Source: Parapedobacter defluvii (GTDB lineage: Bacteria; Bacteroidota; Bacteroidia; Sphingobacteriales; Sphingobacteriaceae). From it: 64,000 nucleotides of DNA. Under the pieces are notes generated by a model, which saw only the letters and a list, made by a program, of their open reading frames with translations, was not told the origin of the DNA and did no database searches. Location of the stretch: assembly GCF_014642075.1 (NCBI RefSeq), contig NZ_BMIK01000012.1, forward strand, positions 62,001 through 126,000, written 5' to 3'. Shown here piece after piece: positions 27,541-37,800 of this stretch (within the stretch, counting starts at the first letter, position 1; every line of letters starts with the position of its first letter). The position numbers and the translations under genes were made by a program.

Positions 27541-27598
27541 TGGGTGATCGGTGATGGGGGGTCTGTGGTCCGTGGTCGGCAGTGAGTGATCGGTGTTC
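27529..27598. repeat. Array of ten degenerate 7-bp repeats, unit GGTGATC
   Basis: From 27529 the sequence parses into ten 7-base units close to GGTGATC (for example GGTGGTC, GGTGATG, GGTGATC, AGTGATC, GGTGTTC). The array covers the end and stop codon of the PqaA-like gene and reaches the start of the next gene. The same unit appears at 60725-60766. Confidence 0.8.
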
Positions 27599-27601
27599 AG
27601 T

Positions 27602-29401
27602 ATGATGAATTTGGACAGTATAAAACGGAAAGCGGAACAAGTAGTTGGATGCTTCGTATGGGGCATCCTCCTTGTGGCTGGCTGTGCGCCGGAGCAACGA
27701 CTGGAAGAACTCACCGTGAAACGTGTGATGGATAGCTTGGTGACGCGTATTTATGCGCAATGGGATACCCGGCTGATCAATGGCTTGGATGAAAATCTGG
27801 TGTTGAAATTCGTGAGTCCCGAAGAACAGACCGCGCTTGCTGAAAACTACTGGCGGTTCGGGGTAGACGTTCCGGTGGTTGTATCCCTCATGCGCGACAG
27901 TGCACAGGCTTCGGTGCCTTTCTGGCTGGTGGCGTCTGGTTTCGAAAAGACGGCCTACACCGTCCGGAATGAATTGTACACCTATGAGGTATGGCAGAAA
28001 AGTTTTCCGGCGGGTGAGGTAGGGCTTGGAATCAACGGATTCGACAAGCACCGCCCGGTTTATTTTGTTTCGGTAGCTCCGCAGCATCCGGGAGAAAAAG
28101 TCAACATTACCCCAATCCTGCCTGAAAAACAGGCCATCACCGTGCTGGACACGGGTGCGTTTGTCTATCACGATTGGGATGAACTGATGCTTACTGACGT
28201 GCCCCGGCCGCTGAGAGGGCAGCAACTGTTGCCCACCATACGGGGGCGTGCCCGTGAAGCGCATGTCATCGGTGCGTTCCGGAGGACGGCGTTTCCATCC
28301 GCGGGAATACCCGATCAAGTGGTGCTCACCCTGCCCGAAAATACAGCGCGCGGCATGGTGGTCCAATGGCGGTGCGCACCGGATGTAAAGCGGGGATGGA
28401 TTAAGTACTGGAAATCTGGAACGGACGATACCATGCGGGTTGATGTAGCTGGCACGTTGCTGGAGGACCGGTTGTTACGCAATGACCGGTATATAAGCCG
28501 GTTCCGCGTACAACTTGATTCCCTGCAGCCCGGTGCGGCTTATGAATATCGGATCGGACAGGGTGATATCGCCGGGGAGACTGGGGTGTTTGCTATGCCG
28601 GATGCCACCGATACATTTGCCTTCACATGGTTTGGCGACATCCATAATGACCCCGCATGGGGGAAACTTGCGCAACGTGCTGCCGCCGACCATCCCCAAA
28701 CGAACTTTTACCTCGCTGTGGGCGACCTTGTCAACACCGGTTTACACCGCGATGATTGGGATGCGCTGTTTGCCTATTCGGGGGGGATTTTCCGAGAGAA
28801 GCCACTGATGGCAGTACCCGGCAATCACGACAGCCAGGATGGACTGGGCGCAGGAATGTTCCGCGACCTGCTGTCCTACCCGGCAAACGGACCCGATGGA
28901 CAACCGCCGGGTTTCACGTATGCATTCCGGTATAAGCATGCACTGTTTTTGATGTTAGACGTCGTCAGCTTTTCCGCGCAGCAGCAGGCCGCTTGGATTG
29001 AATCCCAGTTATCGGACACGGACGCGGTTTGGAAATTTGTCGTTTTTCATTTCCCGCCTTACACCCTGGAAGAACCGTATCCAGATATTGTAAAAAACTG
29101 GGTGCCTTTGTTTGATAAGTATGGGGTGGATCTGGTAATGAACGGGCATTTCCATTATTACCTGCGTACCCAGCCGATGAAGGATAGTCAGCCTGTAAAA
29201 GCGGAAGAAGGCGGCACAAGGTACGTGATGTCCGTCAGCACACGGGGTAAAAATGCTGATTCGGTGTCAGAGCCCTATGCAGCTAACGTATTGAAAGAAG
29301 GATATCTTTATCAGTATGTCCAGCTGGACGGCAGACGGTTGACATTTACCTGCGTTGATGCCGAAGGAAAGATCCGAGATCGTTTTGAACTCGCTAAATA
29401 A
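27602..29401 (+). CDS. Metallophosphoesterase lipoprotein with long N-terminal domain
   Basis: A 599-residue lipoprotein; the lipobox LLVAGC is textbook. Residues up to about 230 form a domain I do not recognise. A purple-acid-phosphatase-type fibronectin domain follows (ENTARGMVVQWRCAPD), then a calcineurin-type phosphatase domain with FGDIHND, VGDLVN, GNHDSQD, FHFPPYT and NGHFHYY. It is likely to be on the cell surface or in the periplasm. An upstream GTG lies within the 7-bp repeats; ATG at 27602 (or 27605) is preferred. It is the larger relative of the enzyme at 7997 and belongs to the run of exported genes 26119-32868. Confidence 0.8.
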   Translation: MMNLDSIKRKAEQVVGCFVWGILLVAGCAPEQRLEELTVKRVMDSLVTRIYAQWDTRLINGLDENLVLKFVSPEEQTALAENYWRFGVDVPVVVSLMRDSAQASVPFWLVASGFEKTAYTVRNELYTYEVWQKSFPAGEVGLGINGFDKHRPVYFVSVAPQHPGEKVNITPILPEKQAITVLDTGAFVYHDWDELMLTDVPRPLRGQQLLPTIRGRAREAHVIGAFRRTAFPSAGIPDQVVLTLPENTARGMVVQWRCAPDVKRGWIKYWKSGTDDTMRVDVAGTLLEDRLLRNDRYISRFRVQLDSLQPGAAYEYRIGQGDIAGETGVFAMPDATDTFAFTWFGDIHNDPAWGKLAQRAAADHPQTNFYLAVGDLVNTGLHRDDWDALFAYSGGIFREKPLMAVPGNHDSQDGLGAGMFRDLLSYPANGPDGQPPGFTYAFRYKHALFLMLDVVSFSAQQQAAWIESQLSDTDAVWKFVVFHFPPYTLEEPYPDIVKNWVPLFDKYGVDLVMNGHFHYYLRTQPMKDSQPVKAEEGGTRYVMSVSTRGKNADSVSEPYAANVLKEGYLYQYVQLDGRRLTFTCVDAEGKIRDRFELAK

Positions 29402-29436
29402 TAGCCGATAACCTTAAGATAATCATAAATTTAATC

Positions 29437-30603
29437 ATGAAAAAGCGATTGTTGACCTCTGTTTTTTTACTCTCGTTACTTGCCGTCAAATCAGCGGCAG
29501 CCCGGCAACCCGAGGTTGTAGATTCGGTACTTGTCTTCCCGTTGCAGGAACAGCATGTGCACGGCAGCAGTGTGGTGGAACTGCCCGGCGGGGATTTTCT
29601 GCTGGCCTGGTTTCAGGGAAGCGGGGAGCGGACGGCGGACGACGTACGGATTATGGGTGCACGTTTGAAAAAAGGAGATAAGAAATGGAGTGCCCCCTTT
29701 GAACTGGCGGATACCCCGGATCTGCCGGACTGTAATCCGGTCTTGTTTATGGCCGAGGGTAAGCTCTTTCTGGTGTGGATAGCCGTTTTGGCCAACCAGT
29801 GGGAAAACTCGATCCTGCGGGTGCGGTCAACCCAGGCATTTGGTGGAAGCGGTGCCCCCGAATGGCAATGGCAGGATAATATCCTGCTGAAACCCGACGA
29901 ACGTTTTGTGGACGAGGTGGCTGCCAGGTTCCGTGAATTGCCGCCCCAGCATCACGGCTGGTCGGCATATGCTCCGAGATATGACGAGCTGACGATGGAA
30001 GCAACCAAAGACCCGGGGAAACGGAGCATCGGGTGGATGACACGGATCAAACCCCTTGTGTCGGGGAAACGGATTCTGTTGCCGCTCTATTCGGACGGAT
30101 TCAATTTTTCGCTGCTGGCGATCTCGGAAGATGGCGGCCGTTCCTGGAAGCCCAGCCTGCCCATTGTGGGGCGCGGGCCCATCCAACCGGCACTGGCAAA
30201 GCGTGCCGATGGTACCTTGGTAGCTTACATGCGGGATAGCGGCGATGCACCAACGCGTGTCCAGGTCAGTGAGTCGAATGACGGAGGCTGGAGCTGGTCG
30301 GCGGCACGTAAGACGGATATTCCAAACGGTGCAAGTGTGGATGTATTGGTACTTGATGACGGCCGTTGGGTCATGCTGGGTAACGATGTAGACGACGGGC
30401 GCTACCGGTTGAACCTTTATTTTTCCGACGACGAGGGGGAGACCTGGCCCGTGAAGTTACCGATCGAATACGATGCGTCGAAACAAGGACGCTATTCCTA
30501 TCCGTCGCTGATACAGGGAAGCGATGGATGGCTCCATATCAGTTATTCTTATCACCTCCGCGGTGAAGAAAAGGCCATTAAATATGTTACTGTTAAACCG
30601 TAA
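29437..30603 (+). CDS. Exported BNR/sialidase-fold protein 3
   Basis: A 388-residue exported protein with a signal peptide to about AAARQ. Asp boxes SEDGGRSW, SNDGGWSW and SDDEGETW define a sialidase-type propeller, starting at HVHGSSVVELPGGDFLLAWFQGS. It lacks a FRIP motif. It differs clearly from the BNR proteins at 23676 and 24902, so it likely acts on another linkage. It lies 35 nt after the metallophosphatase gene and 21 nt before the propeller/toroid gene. Confidence 0.75.
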   Translation: MKKRLLTSVFLLSLLAVKSAAARQPEVVDSVLVFPLQEQHVHGSSVVELPGGDFLLAWFQGSGERTADDVRIMGARLKKGDKKWSAPFELADTPDLPDCNPVLFMAEGKLFLVWIAVLANQWENSILRVRSTQAFGGSGAPEWQWQDNILLKPDERFVDEVAARFRELPPQHHGWSAYAPRYDELTMEATKDPGKRSIGWMTRIKPLVSGKRILLPLYSDGFNFSLLAISEDGGRSWKPSLPIVGRGPIQPALAKRADGTLVAYMRDSGDAPTRVQVSESNDGGWSWSAARKTDIPNGASVDVLVLDDGRWVMLGNDVDDGRYRLNLYFSDDEGETWPVKLPIEYDASKQGRYSYPSLIQGSDGWLHISYSYHLRGEEKAIKYVTVKP

Positions 30604-30624
30604 ATCCCATCCAAACGAATTGTT

Positions 30625-32868
30625 ATGAAGCTAAATTTATCAGGTATTCTTTCCTTCGCGTTGCTGGCCGGTACCTGTGGCAATCCTGCACCCACCGCTG
30701 TTGTTTCCTATGCGGATACAGCGTTTACCCAAGATTATAGCGTGAAGTATGTTGCAGATGAAGGCCAACAGGCGGAATTCCGCCGGGTGTATGTTAACCG
30801 GGACGGAAAAGTGCAGGTGTTGGCAGCAGATGGACTGAAACATCCTTCCAATGGACATTTTTTGTATCCGGGACATGTCACGGAAGACCGTTCCTATCGG
30901 TTTATGTCGGCCAAACAACTGGTCGATATGGCACTGTGTAGGGGTGAGCTGGTATACTTGGACAGCCGTGTAATTTTCAGCAATGCATGGTCGGGAAGGT
31001 TGTATATCGAGCATCAGTTGGCGAGCCCCACGGCATTTGCCGCCAACGACAGCCTGGAATTTTTAGTGACGGACGGAGAACAGGTACACTTCCTGGCGGA
31101 TCATGCAGTGAAGTGGAAAGGGCAGGTACCGGGAGGCAAGGTGCTGCAATTGATCGGCCATCCAACCGATCACAGCCAGTTCTTTCTGGTAACGCCCGAG
31201 AGCCTATACCGGTTCTCTGCAGCAACCAACCAATTGGAAAAAATACACGACGGAAGCGGGTTTACATCCGCCGATGTGGACGCGCGGAACAACCAATTGA
31301 TCGTAGGCACATCCGATGGGTATTTCAGGTACAGCCTGAAAGATGGACAGGTAACCGGAGCGTTGCAAAATAAGCTGCCTTGGCCCCACATTGGCCTAGT
31401 AAAGGTAATCGGCGAAAAATACTGGTTTGGCACGGACCGGGGTGCTTTTGCGGTGCGGCAGGATGGGAAAATAGATTACTACGCCGGCAAGCGTTGGCTA
31501 CCTGACGATCAGGTGACCGATATCGCCAGCGGTGCCGGTCAATCGGTTCTTCTACTGACGAAGGGCGGACTGGCCAATATCCATTTCAAACAGATGACGC
31601 TGCTGGACAAAGCGATGTATTACGAACAGCAGGTAAGGGAGCGGCATATCCGCAACGGATTTAACGCGACGCTCACCGGTATGAAAGCGGGCGATTTAAG
31701 CACAGGCTACATGGGCGACTCGGACAACGATGGTTTATGGACCTCGCTGTACCTGGCGGCACAGGCCTTCCGCTATGCAACCACCGGTGAACAACAGGCC
31801 CTGGACAACTGCATGGAGTCATTGGATGCCATGGCCCGCCTGTATGATATCAATCCCGTGCCGGGATTTCCGGCGCGTTCTTTTGAACGCCGTGGCAAGG
31901 GCGACACCCGCACCGTGCTTTCCGACCCCGAACGCTGGCAATTGGCAGACCACCCCGATTGGTACTGGAAAGCAACCACCAGCAGCGACGAAGTTATCGG
32001 GCATGTCTTTGCGTTCGGGGTGATCGCGGAATTAGTAGATCATAACGACACCCGCGAAAAAGCGATCCGACTGATTGATACGCTGATGGGACATATCGTG
32101 AAAAACGACTATTATCTTGTAGATTATGACGGGCAGCCTACGACATGGGGCAGGTGGAATCCCGAATATGTAAATGGATTCCCAACCAATGTCGGCGACC
32201 GGAAGCTGAACTCTTCCAACATCATCGCGATGTTACAGACCGCTTACCATTTTACAGGTAAGTCCATTTACAAAGAAAAGGCGTTCGACCTGATGGATAA
32301 CCACGGGTACCTTGAAAACCTGCTGCGCCCCATGGCTGAGATCGGGGAAGCTCCTGAAGATGCCGATGATTGGAGCCGGATGCTTTCGGGTGCCTGGAAC
32401 CATTCAGACGATGAAATGTACTTCGCGGGCTATTGGGGTCTGTATCGCTATGCGTTCAACGACACATTGAAAGCGAAATACAAAGAAGCGATACGGGATC
32501 ACTGGGAGGCAGAAAGACCGGAAAAAGAAGGGGCATGGAACATTTTTACGGCAATAACCGGAACAGCAGATTTTGATCGCGATGAAGCGATCTGGTATTT
32601 ACAGGAATATCCGCTGGATCTTATCCAATGGACGATGCAGAACAGTCACCGCCGGGATATTGTGCTGCTGCCACCGAATTTCCGGACCCAAACAACCGAA
32701 GAGGTGCTGCCACCGGATGAATTGAAAATATCCCGCCATAATAGCAACCGGTTTATACTGGATGGTGGCGACGATGGAGTGGCTGAAAACAGCGCCGGAG
32801 ACATCTGGCTCTTTCCCTATTGGATGGGCCGGTACCTGGGAGTGATTGATGCTCCGGCCAATCCGTGA
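30625..32868 (+). CDS. Exported propeller plus alpha/alpha-toroid protein
   Basis: A 747-residue exported protein, perhaps a lipoprotein (LLAGTC, imperfect lipobox). Residues about 30-335 read as beta-propeller blades of the regulator-propeller type (NQLIVGTSDGYFRYSLKDG; YWFGTDRGAFAVRQDG). Residues about 360-690 are helical, with repeats resembling an alpha/alpha-toroid as in unsaturated glucuronyl hydrolases or beta-L-arabinofuranosidases (DSDNDGLWTSLYLAAQAF, KATTSSDEVIGHVFAFG, RLIDTLMGHIV). The combination suggests a surface or periplasmic glycan-active enzyme, but no catalytic residues can be named with certainty. It ends the run of exported genes from 26119. Confidence 0.6.
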   Translation: MKLNLSGILSFALLAGTCGNPAPTAVVSYADTAFTQDYSVKYVADEGQQAEFRRVYVNRDGKVQVLAADGLKHPSNGHFLYPGHVTEDRSYRFMSAKQLVDMALCRGELVYLDSRVIFSNAWSGRLYIEHQLASPTAFAANDSLEFLVTDGEQVHFLADHAVKWKGQVPGGKVLQLIGHPTDHSQFFLVTPESLYRFSAATNQLEKIHDGSGFTSADVDARNNQLIVGTSDGYFRYSLKDGQVTGALQNKLPWPHIGLVKVIGEKYWFGTDRGAFAVRQDGKIDYYAGKRWLPDDQVTDIASGAGQSVLLLTKGGLANIHFKQMTLLDKAMYYEQQVRERHIRNGFNATLTGMKAGDLSTGYMGDSDNDGLWTSLYLAAQAFRYATTGEQQALDNCMESLDAMARLYDINPVPGFPARSFERRGKGDTRTVLSDPERWQLADHPDWYWKATTSSDEVIGHVFAFGVIAELVDHNDTREKAIRLIDTLMGHIVKNDYYLVDYDGQPTTWGRWNPEYVNGFPTNVGDRKLNSSNIIAMLQTAYHFTGKSIYKEKAFDLMDNHGYLENLLRPMAEIGEAPEDADDWSRMLSGAWNHSDDEMYFAGYWGLYRYAFNDTLKAKYKEAIRDHWEAERPEKEGAWNIFTAITGTADFDRDEAIWYLQEYPLDLIQWTMQNSHRRDIVLLPPNFRTQTTEEVLPPDELKISRHNSNRFILDGGDDGVAENSAGDIWLFPYWMGRYLGVIDAPANP

Positions 32869-32882
32869 GCGTCCGATGGGCC

Positions 32883-32927
32883 AATCACATAATTCATGAT
32901 TTATTGACGTAGCAATTATGTGTGATT
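32883..32927. repeat. Inverted repeat after the toroid gene
   Basis: CACATAATT (32886-32894) pairs with AATTATGTG (32914-32922), 9 bp perfect, loop 19 nt; the outer AATC/GATT pairs extend it with a 2-nt bulge. It lies just beyond the stop at 32868. It has no T run, so it is either a weak terminator or a binding site. Confidence 0.5.
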
Positions 32928-32972
32928 AACATGAATTACATCTTGAAAATCAATAGGTTGTTGGTGTATAAT

Positions 32973-33039
32973 ATGCTAAAATTCGCTATGCAAATGATAA
33001 TATCCTACAAAGAAGGCACGGGGTGATTGACTACTTTTG
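32973..33039 (+). promoter_or_regulatory. Promoter with conserved element, second geometry, site E
   Basis: ATGCTAAAAT starts at 32973 and ATCCTACAAA with GGCA at 33002. The -7 box TACTTTTG is at 33032-33039. Distances to the box end are 67 and 38 nt, exactly as at site F (42593). The proximal element lies in the same place as the proximal repeat of the 59-nt sites. Confidence 0.7.
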
Positions 33040-33092
33040 AGGAGAAGCGTTCATAACCATACACTAACCAACTCAATACCAAAAACAGAAAA

Positions 33093-34178
33093 ATGGCACA
33101 CAGACTAGCAAGTAAGCGTTTACGATCACTGGATGCCTTCCGTGGATTTACCGTGGCCGCGATGATCATCGTGAATACGCCGGGTTCGGAAGAGCATGCC
33201 TTTGCTCCGTTGCTGCACGCTTCCTGGAATGGCCTCACACCTACCGACTGCATTTTCCCGTTCTTTATCTTTATCGTGGGCATCTCCATCACCTTGTCAT
33301 ACGGTAAGCTGTTAGCGACCGGCCGGACAAAGCGTGAGCTGATCGGGAAAACATTGAAACGGGCTGCATTGATCTTTCTGATCGGCGTTTTGCTGGGCTT
33401 ATTCCCTGATTTTGATTTTACGGAAATACGCTGGCCGGGGGTATTGCAGCGCATTGCACTTGTATTCCTGGCGTGTGCACTGCTGTTTCTCTATACCGGT
33501 TGGAGGCAGCAGGCCGTGATCGGTGCCGTCGTGCTGCTCGCATATTGGGTAGCGTTGCTGTTTGTACCGGTTCCGGGTGTGGGTACGGGCGTGATGGAAC
33601 CGGGCCGGAACCTGGTCGCGTGGATAGACAGCCTGCTCATTCCCGGTAGCATGTGGCAGGGAACGTGGGACCCTGAGGGGATTCTTAGTACATTCCCATC
33701 GGTGGTCACGGGAATCTCGGGGATGCTCGTTGGCAAGCTGTTGTCGGTAGCTAGCATGCCGCACGAACGGAAAGTGTCATGGCTTTACCTAGGTGGGCTA
33801 TTGGCCTTCCTGCTGGGGTCCATGTGGGGATGGGTTTTTCCCCTCAACAAGAACCTGTGGACAAGCTCCTACGTGTTGTATACTTCGGGCCTTGCTGCGA
33901 TGATATTCGCTTCGCTTTTCTTTGTTATTGAGGTAATGGGACGGCAAAAGTGGGCAAAAATCGGGGTCGTATTCGGCTCTAACGCCATTACTGCCTATGT
34001 CATAGGTGGCATCTTGCCGGCCCTGCTGGCAGGGTTGAACACATGGTACGTAAGCCATTTCATCGAAGGTGGAAATTGGCCCCAAGTGGCATCGTTATTC
34101 TGGGCCGTAGGAATATGTGCACTGTGCTATGTGTTCGTATATCTGTTGTATCGGCAGAAAATTTTTATCAAGATTTAA
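33093..34178 (+). CDS. HGSNAT/NagX-like membrane acyltransferase (DUF5009 type)
   Basis: A 361-residue polytopic membrane protein with about 10-11 helices. The N-terminus SLDAFRGFTVAAMIIVNTPG and TPTDCIFPFFIFIVGISITLS are the hallmark of the heparan-alpha-glucosaminide N-acetyltransferase-like (NagX) family, which moves acetyl groups across a membrane to a glucosamine-type acceptor in the human enzyme; bacterial members are uncharacterised but sit next to glycan genes. It begins the operon leading to SusCD pair 1. It starts about 50 nt downstream of the promoter with the shared element. Confidence 0.8.
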   Translation: MAHRLASKRLRSLDAFRGFTVAAMIIVNTPGSEEHAFAPLLHASWNGLTPTDCIFPFFIFIVGISITLSYGKLLATGRTKRELIGKTLKRAALIFLIGVLLGLFPDFDFTEIRWPGVLQRIALVFLACALLFLYTGWRQQAVIGAVVLLAYWVALLFVPVPGVGTGVMEPGRNLVAWIDSLLIPGSMWQGTWDPEGILSTFPSVVTGISGMLVGKLLSVASMPHERKVSWLYLGGLLAFLLGSMWGWVFPLNKNLWTSSYVLYTSGLAAMIFASLFFVIEVMGRQKWAKIGVVFGSNAITAYVIGGILPALLAGLNTWYVSHFIEGGNWPQVASLFWAVGICALCYVFVYLLYRQKIFIKI

Positions 34179-34264
34179 AATTAGGTTAACGCTGAAGAAA
34201 GTACTTTGCACCGGTAGCGAACAAACGGGGATGAATAAGATAAACACAATTAAAAGCCACATAA

Positions 34265-34822
34265 ATGAAGTCGATTTTTACGTTCAAAAGAGTGGGCACA
34301 AGCCTGTTGTTCTTGTGTTCCCTAGTTTTCTTCGGGTCGTGCTCCAAAAAGGAGGCACCCGAAACCGATTATGCCGCGATTAAGAAAGTCTGGTTGACCG
34401 GAAGTTGGAAGCAGCAGGACATTACGTTGGGTGTATCCACCTCGGTAAACTTGCCTGATGGGACAAAATTACCATTGATTGCGGGTAGCAGTATGATCAG
34501 CGATCCCACGATCAACGCCCTGTTAAGCGCTTTATTGGGAGAAAATCGTTTTTTAGCGACCGTAAACAACAGTTTCACGTTCGGGGCCGATGGTACATAC
34601 AGCATTGATGGAGCGACGGATCTCATTATGCCGCAAGCCGAAAAAGCAGGGAAATGGGAACTGGAGGTATATGGAGCAGTTATCGCTTTATACTCATCTG
34701 CAGATGTCAGGGCACCCTATTGGGTCAATTCAATGAACGAAAAGGAAATGAGTGTCGGGTTGATCGTTAAATTTCCCGGATTAGGGGACGTACCGCTCAA
34801 CTTGTTGCTTGAAAAACAGTAG
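34265..34822 (+). CDS. Small lipoprotein, hypothetical
   Basis: A 185-residue predicted outer lipoprotein (lipobox FFGSCSKKE, with acidic residues soon after). The body reads like a lipocalin-style beta-sandwich: WLTGSWKQQDITL at the start and FTFGADGTYSID in the middle, a layout common in Bacteroidota lipoproteins that accompany SusCD genes. It has no assigned function. It lies between the acyltransferase and susC1, 20 nt before the latter, so it may be an accessory of the uptake complex. Confidence 0.7.
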   Translation: MKSIFTFKRVGTSLLFLCSLVFFGSCSKKEAPETDYAAIKKVWLTGSWKQQDITLGVSTSVNLPDGTKLPLIAGSSMISDPTINALLSALLGENRFLATVNNSFTFGADGTYSIDGATDLIMPQAEKAGKWELEVYGAVIALYSSADVRAPYWVNSMNEKEMSVGLIVKFPGLGDVPLNLLLEKQ

Positions 34823-34842
34823 CAGTTAAAAAACTAGACAAT

Positions 34843-37800
34843 ATGAAAAGATATTACTACTTATTTAGTGTCATTGTGCTCTTGCTTTTTGGCTTGGATG
34901 CGGGAATGGCGGCACAACAGACGGTCTTAGTAAGAGGTAGCGTCCATGACGACAGTGGGCCCATTCAGGGAGTTACCGTGGCCGAAAAAGGGACGGACCG
35001 TGTTACGGTTACTGCTGCCGATGGAACATTCGAGATCCAGGTGGCGACCAGACAGAGCGTGCTGCGGTTTTCTGCGGTAGGCTATGAGTCCACTGAGGTC
35101 ATTGTTGGGGAACAAACCAGTCTCCGGGTCACATTGGCGCCCAGCTCGCACCAATTGGATGACGTTGTGGTGACGGCGTTGGGGATCAGCCGGGAAAAGA
35201 AGGCGTTGGGCTATTCCATTGAAGAAGTTTCGGGAAAGGAGATGGTACGGGTGCCACAGGAAAATATATTAACAGCGATGGCAGGTAAAGTTGCCGGCGT
35301 GGCCATTAACCAAACAAGCGGAGCAGGATCTTCTGTGAGTATGGTAATTCGCGGAGCTACTTCATTGAACAATGATAATCAACCGCTAATTGTGGTGGAT
35401 GGTACTCCTTTAAATAATACCATTAATAATGTTTCCCAGGTCAATGGCGTGGATAATCGGGTGGATTACGGTAATTCCATCTCCAGCATTAACCCCGACG
35501 ATATCGAGAATATTTCGATTTTGAAGGGGCCCAGCGCTGCGGCATTATATGGTTCCAGGGCGGGCAACGGTGTCATACTCATTACCACTAAAAGCGGTAG
35601 ACAAGCCCAGAAACTAACGATAAATGCCTATACCAACACGGTATTTGATCAACCATATCGTTTTCTAAAAGTGCAATCAAAGTTTGGCAGCGGGCAAATA
35701 TCCGCTATTCCTGTTTCGGTAAGCGGTAACCTGCTTACAAACCCCTTCGGTGCTTTGGTACAGGATTGGGTGAACGGCTATTATGGTGCTGAACTGGATA
35801 AAGGATATGAAGAAGTGCAATGGAATAGCCCGGTGGACGAGAACGGAAAACAGATAAAAACTCCGTTGATTTCGCACCCTGATAACGTCAAAAACTTTGT
35901 ACAAACAGGCATTACCAGCATTAACGGGTTATCTGTAGCCAATAATAATAACCTGGTAAGTTACCGGCTTTCTTACTCTAATATGCAAAACCGGGGTATT
36001 GTACCCAACTCCGACCTGTTCCGGAATACCTTTAACCTTGCAGCCGACGTCAGAGCCAGTAAAAATTTTAAAATAAGCACCAACCTGGACCTGAGCCGTA
36101 ATAATTCCAACAACCGCCCTGCCGGAGAAAGGGGAGCTAACCCACTGCAATGGGCTTACTCTGTTACACCCAGTACCGATATCAGGGATATGAAAGATTA
36201 CTGGATGCCGGGACAAGAAGGATACCTGCAAAGATCCCAGGATGCGGCGCGGCTGGCAGCAAGCGGCAAACCGCCTACCTTTAATAACCCGTATTTCTTA
36301 GCCTATGAAATCAATAACGGCTTTATACGGGATCGGGTGTTTGGAAATATCAGGGCCGATTGGCAGATATCGAGCGCCTTCTCTTTTATGGCCAGGTATT
36401 CGTTAGATAATTTGGCTGAAGAGCGCGAAACCAAATTAGGCAGAAGTTATTCAGAGGATCCTTACGGCGGGTATGGATTAATGAACCTTAAAAACTTTGA
36501 AAATAACGCCGACTTTTTGCTGACCTACAAAAAGGAGTTGAGAGACTTTAATTTATCGGTATCCGGTGGAGGCAACCATCGCTATCAGACCGGGAGCAAC
36601 GCAAATGCTTCTTCCATCAATGGGCTTATTACGCCGGGGGTTTATACGCTTTCCAATATTGCAATGGGTAATCTTGTGTCGTCAAGTTCCAGATTTGAAA
36701 AAGCCGTTAACAGTGTATATGGCTTATTGAACCTGAGTTACAAGGACTACCTGTTTTTGGATGTATCCGGCCGTAATGACTGGTCCAGTACGCTTCCTGA
36801 CGCTGCCGGCTATTTTTATCCTTCCGCTTCTTTGAGCGTGCTGTTAAATGAAATACTGGGAATGTCATCCGACGTAAACCTGTTTAAGTTAAGAGGCGGT
36901 GTGGCTCAGGTAGGTAACGATACGGAGCCCTATAAATTAATGGCGATGTTGGAAAATGCAGGCACATTTGCGGGAGTACCCCAGCTTGCTACCTCAGCGA
37001 TACTGCAAAATGCCCAGCTAAAGCCTGAGATTGCGAGCTCGTACGAAGGGGGAATAGACCTGGCGATGTTTGGTGGGCGACTGCGCTTTGCGGGGACGTA
37101 CTATATGGTCGAAAATAAGAACCAGATTTTAAGTACCGAAACGCCCCCTTCATCGGGTGTCATTCGGAAAAATATTAACGCCGGCCTGTTAAGAAGCAAG
37201 GGTGTCGAAATGACTTTTGGCATCACACCCATTGAAAACAGAAACCTGCGATGGGATGTTAACGTGAATTTTACCAGGAACCGGACAAGGTTGATCGAAC
37301 TATCTGATGACCTTCCTTATTTCACGTCGTGGAATGAAGCAAAAGGCGGCGCCTGGACGTATGTAGGTGACGAAATGGGAGACATCTATGATGCTCAGAT
37401 CGTAACGGTAACCGATAAAAACAGCAAATATTATGGTTATCCCATATTGGACAACACCGGGAAATGGCAGAGCATCGATGCCGTAAATACGAAAAATAAG
37501 GTAGGAAACTATAATCCGCGTTTTGTTTTGGGGGCACAAACATCGCTTACTTATAAAGGCTTTAGTTTGAGCATGACATTTGACTGGCGCAATGGTGGTG
37601 ATTTTATATCGCAAACGTACCGGTATATGGAAGAGGGAGGCCTTTCGCAACTGGCGTACGATAGACTGATCAACCCGGGTGTCCTTCAGGGGAAAGAATT
37701 AAGAGATTACCTGGTATCCAATCAGGATAGGCTGATTATATCGGACGGACGTACCATGCCAATAGTTGGTGGACCTACTCCGGAATATAACAGTTTTCCC

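Noticed and set aside
27529-27598. CRISPR-like array
   Set aside because: The units are 7 bp, contiguous and degenerate, with no spacers and no cas genes nearby.
23676-30603. Sialic acid catabolic locus (sialidases plus NanA-like aldolase)
   Set aside because: The BNR proteins lack FRIP, the aldolase's substrate loop is not diagnostic, and no sialic-acid epimerase, kinase or deacetylase is recognisable.
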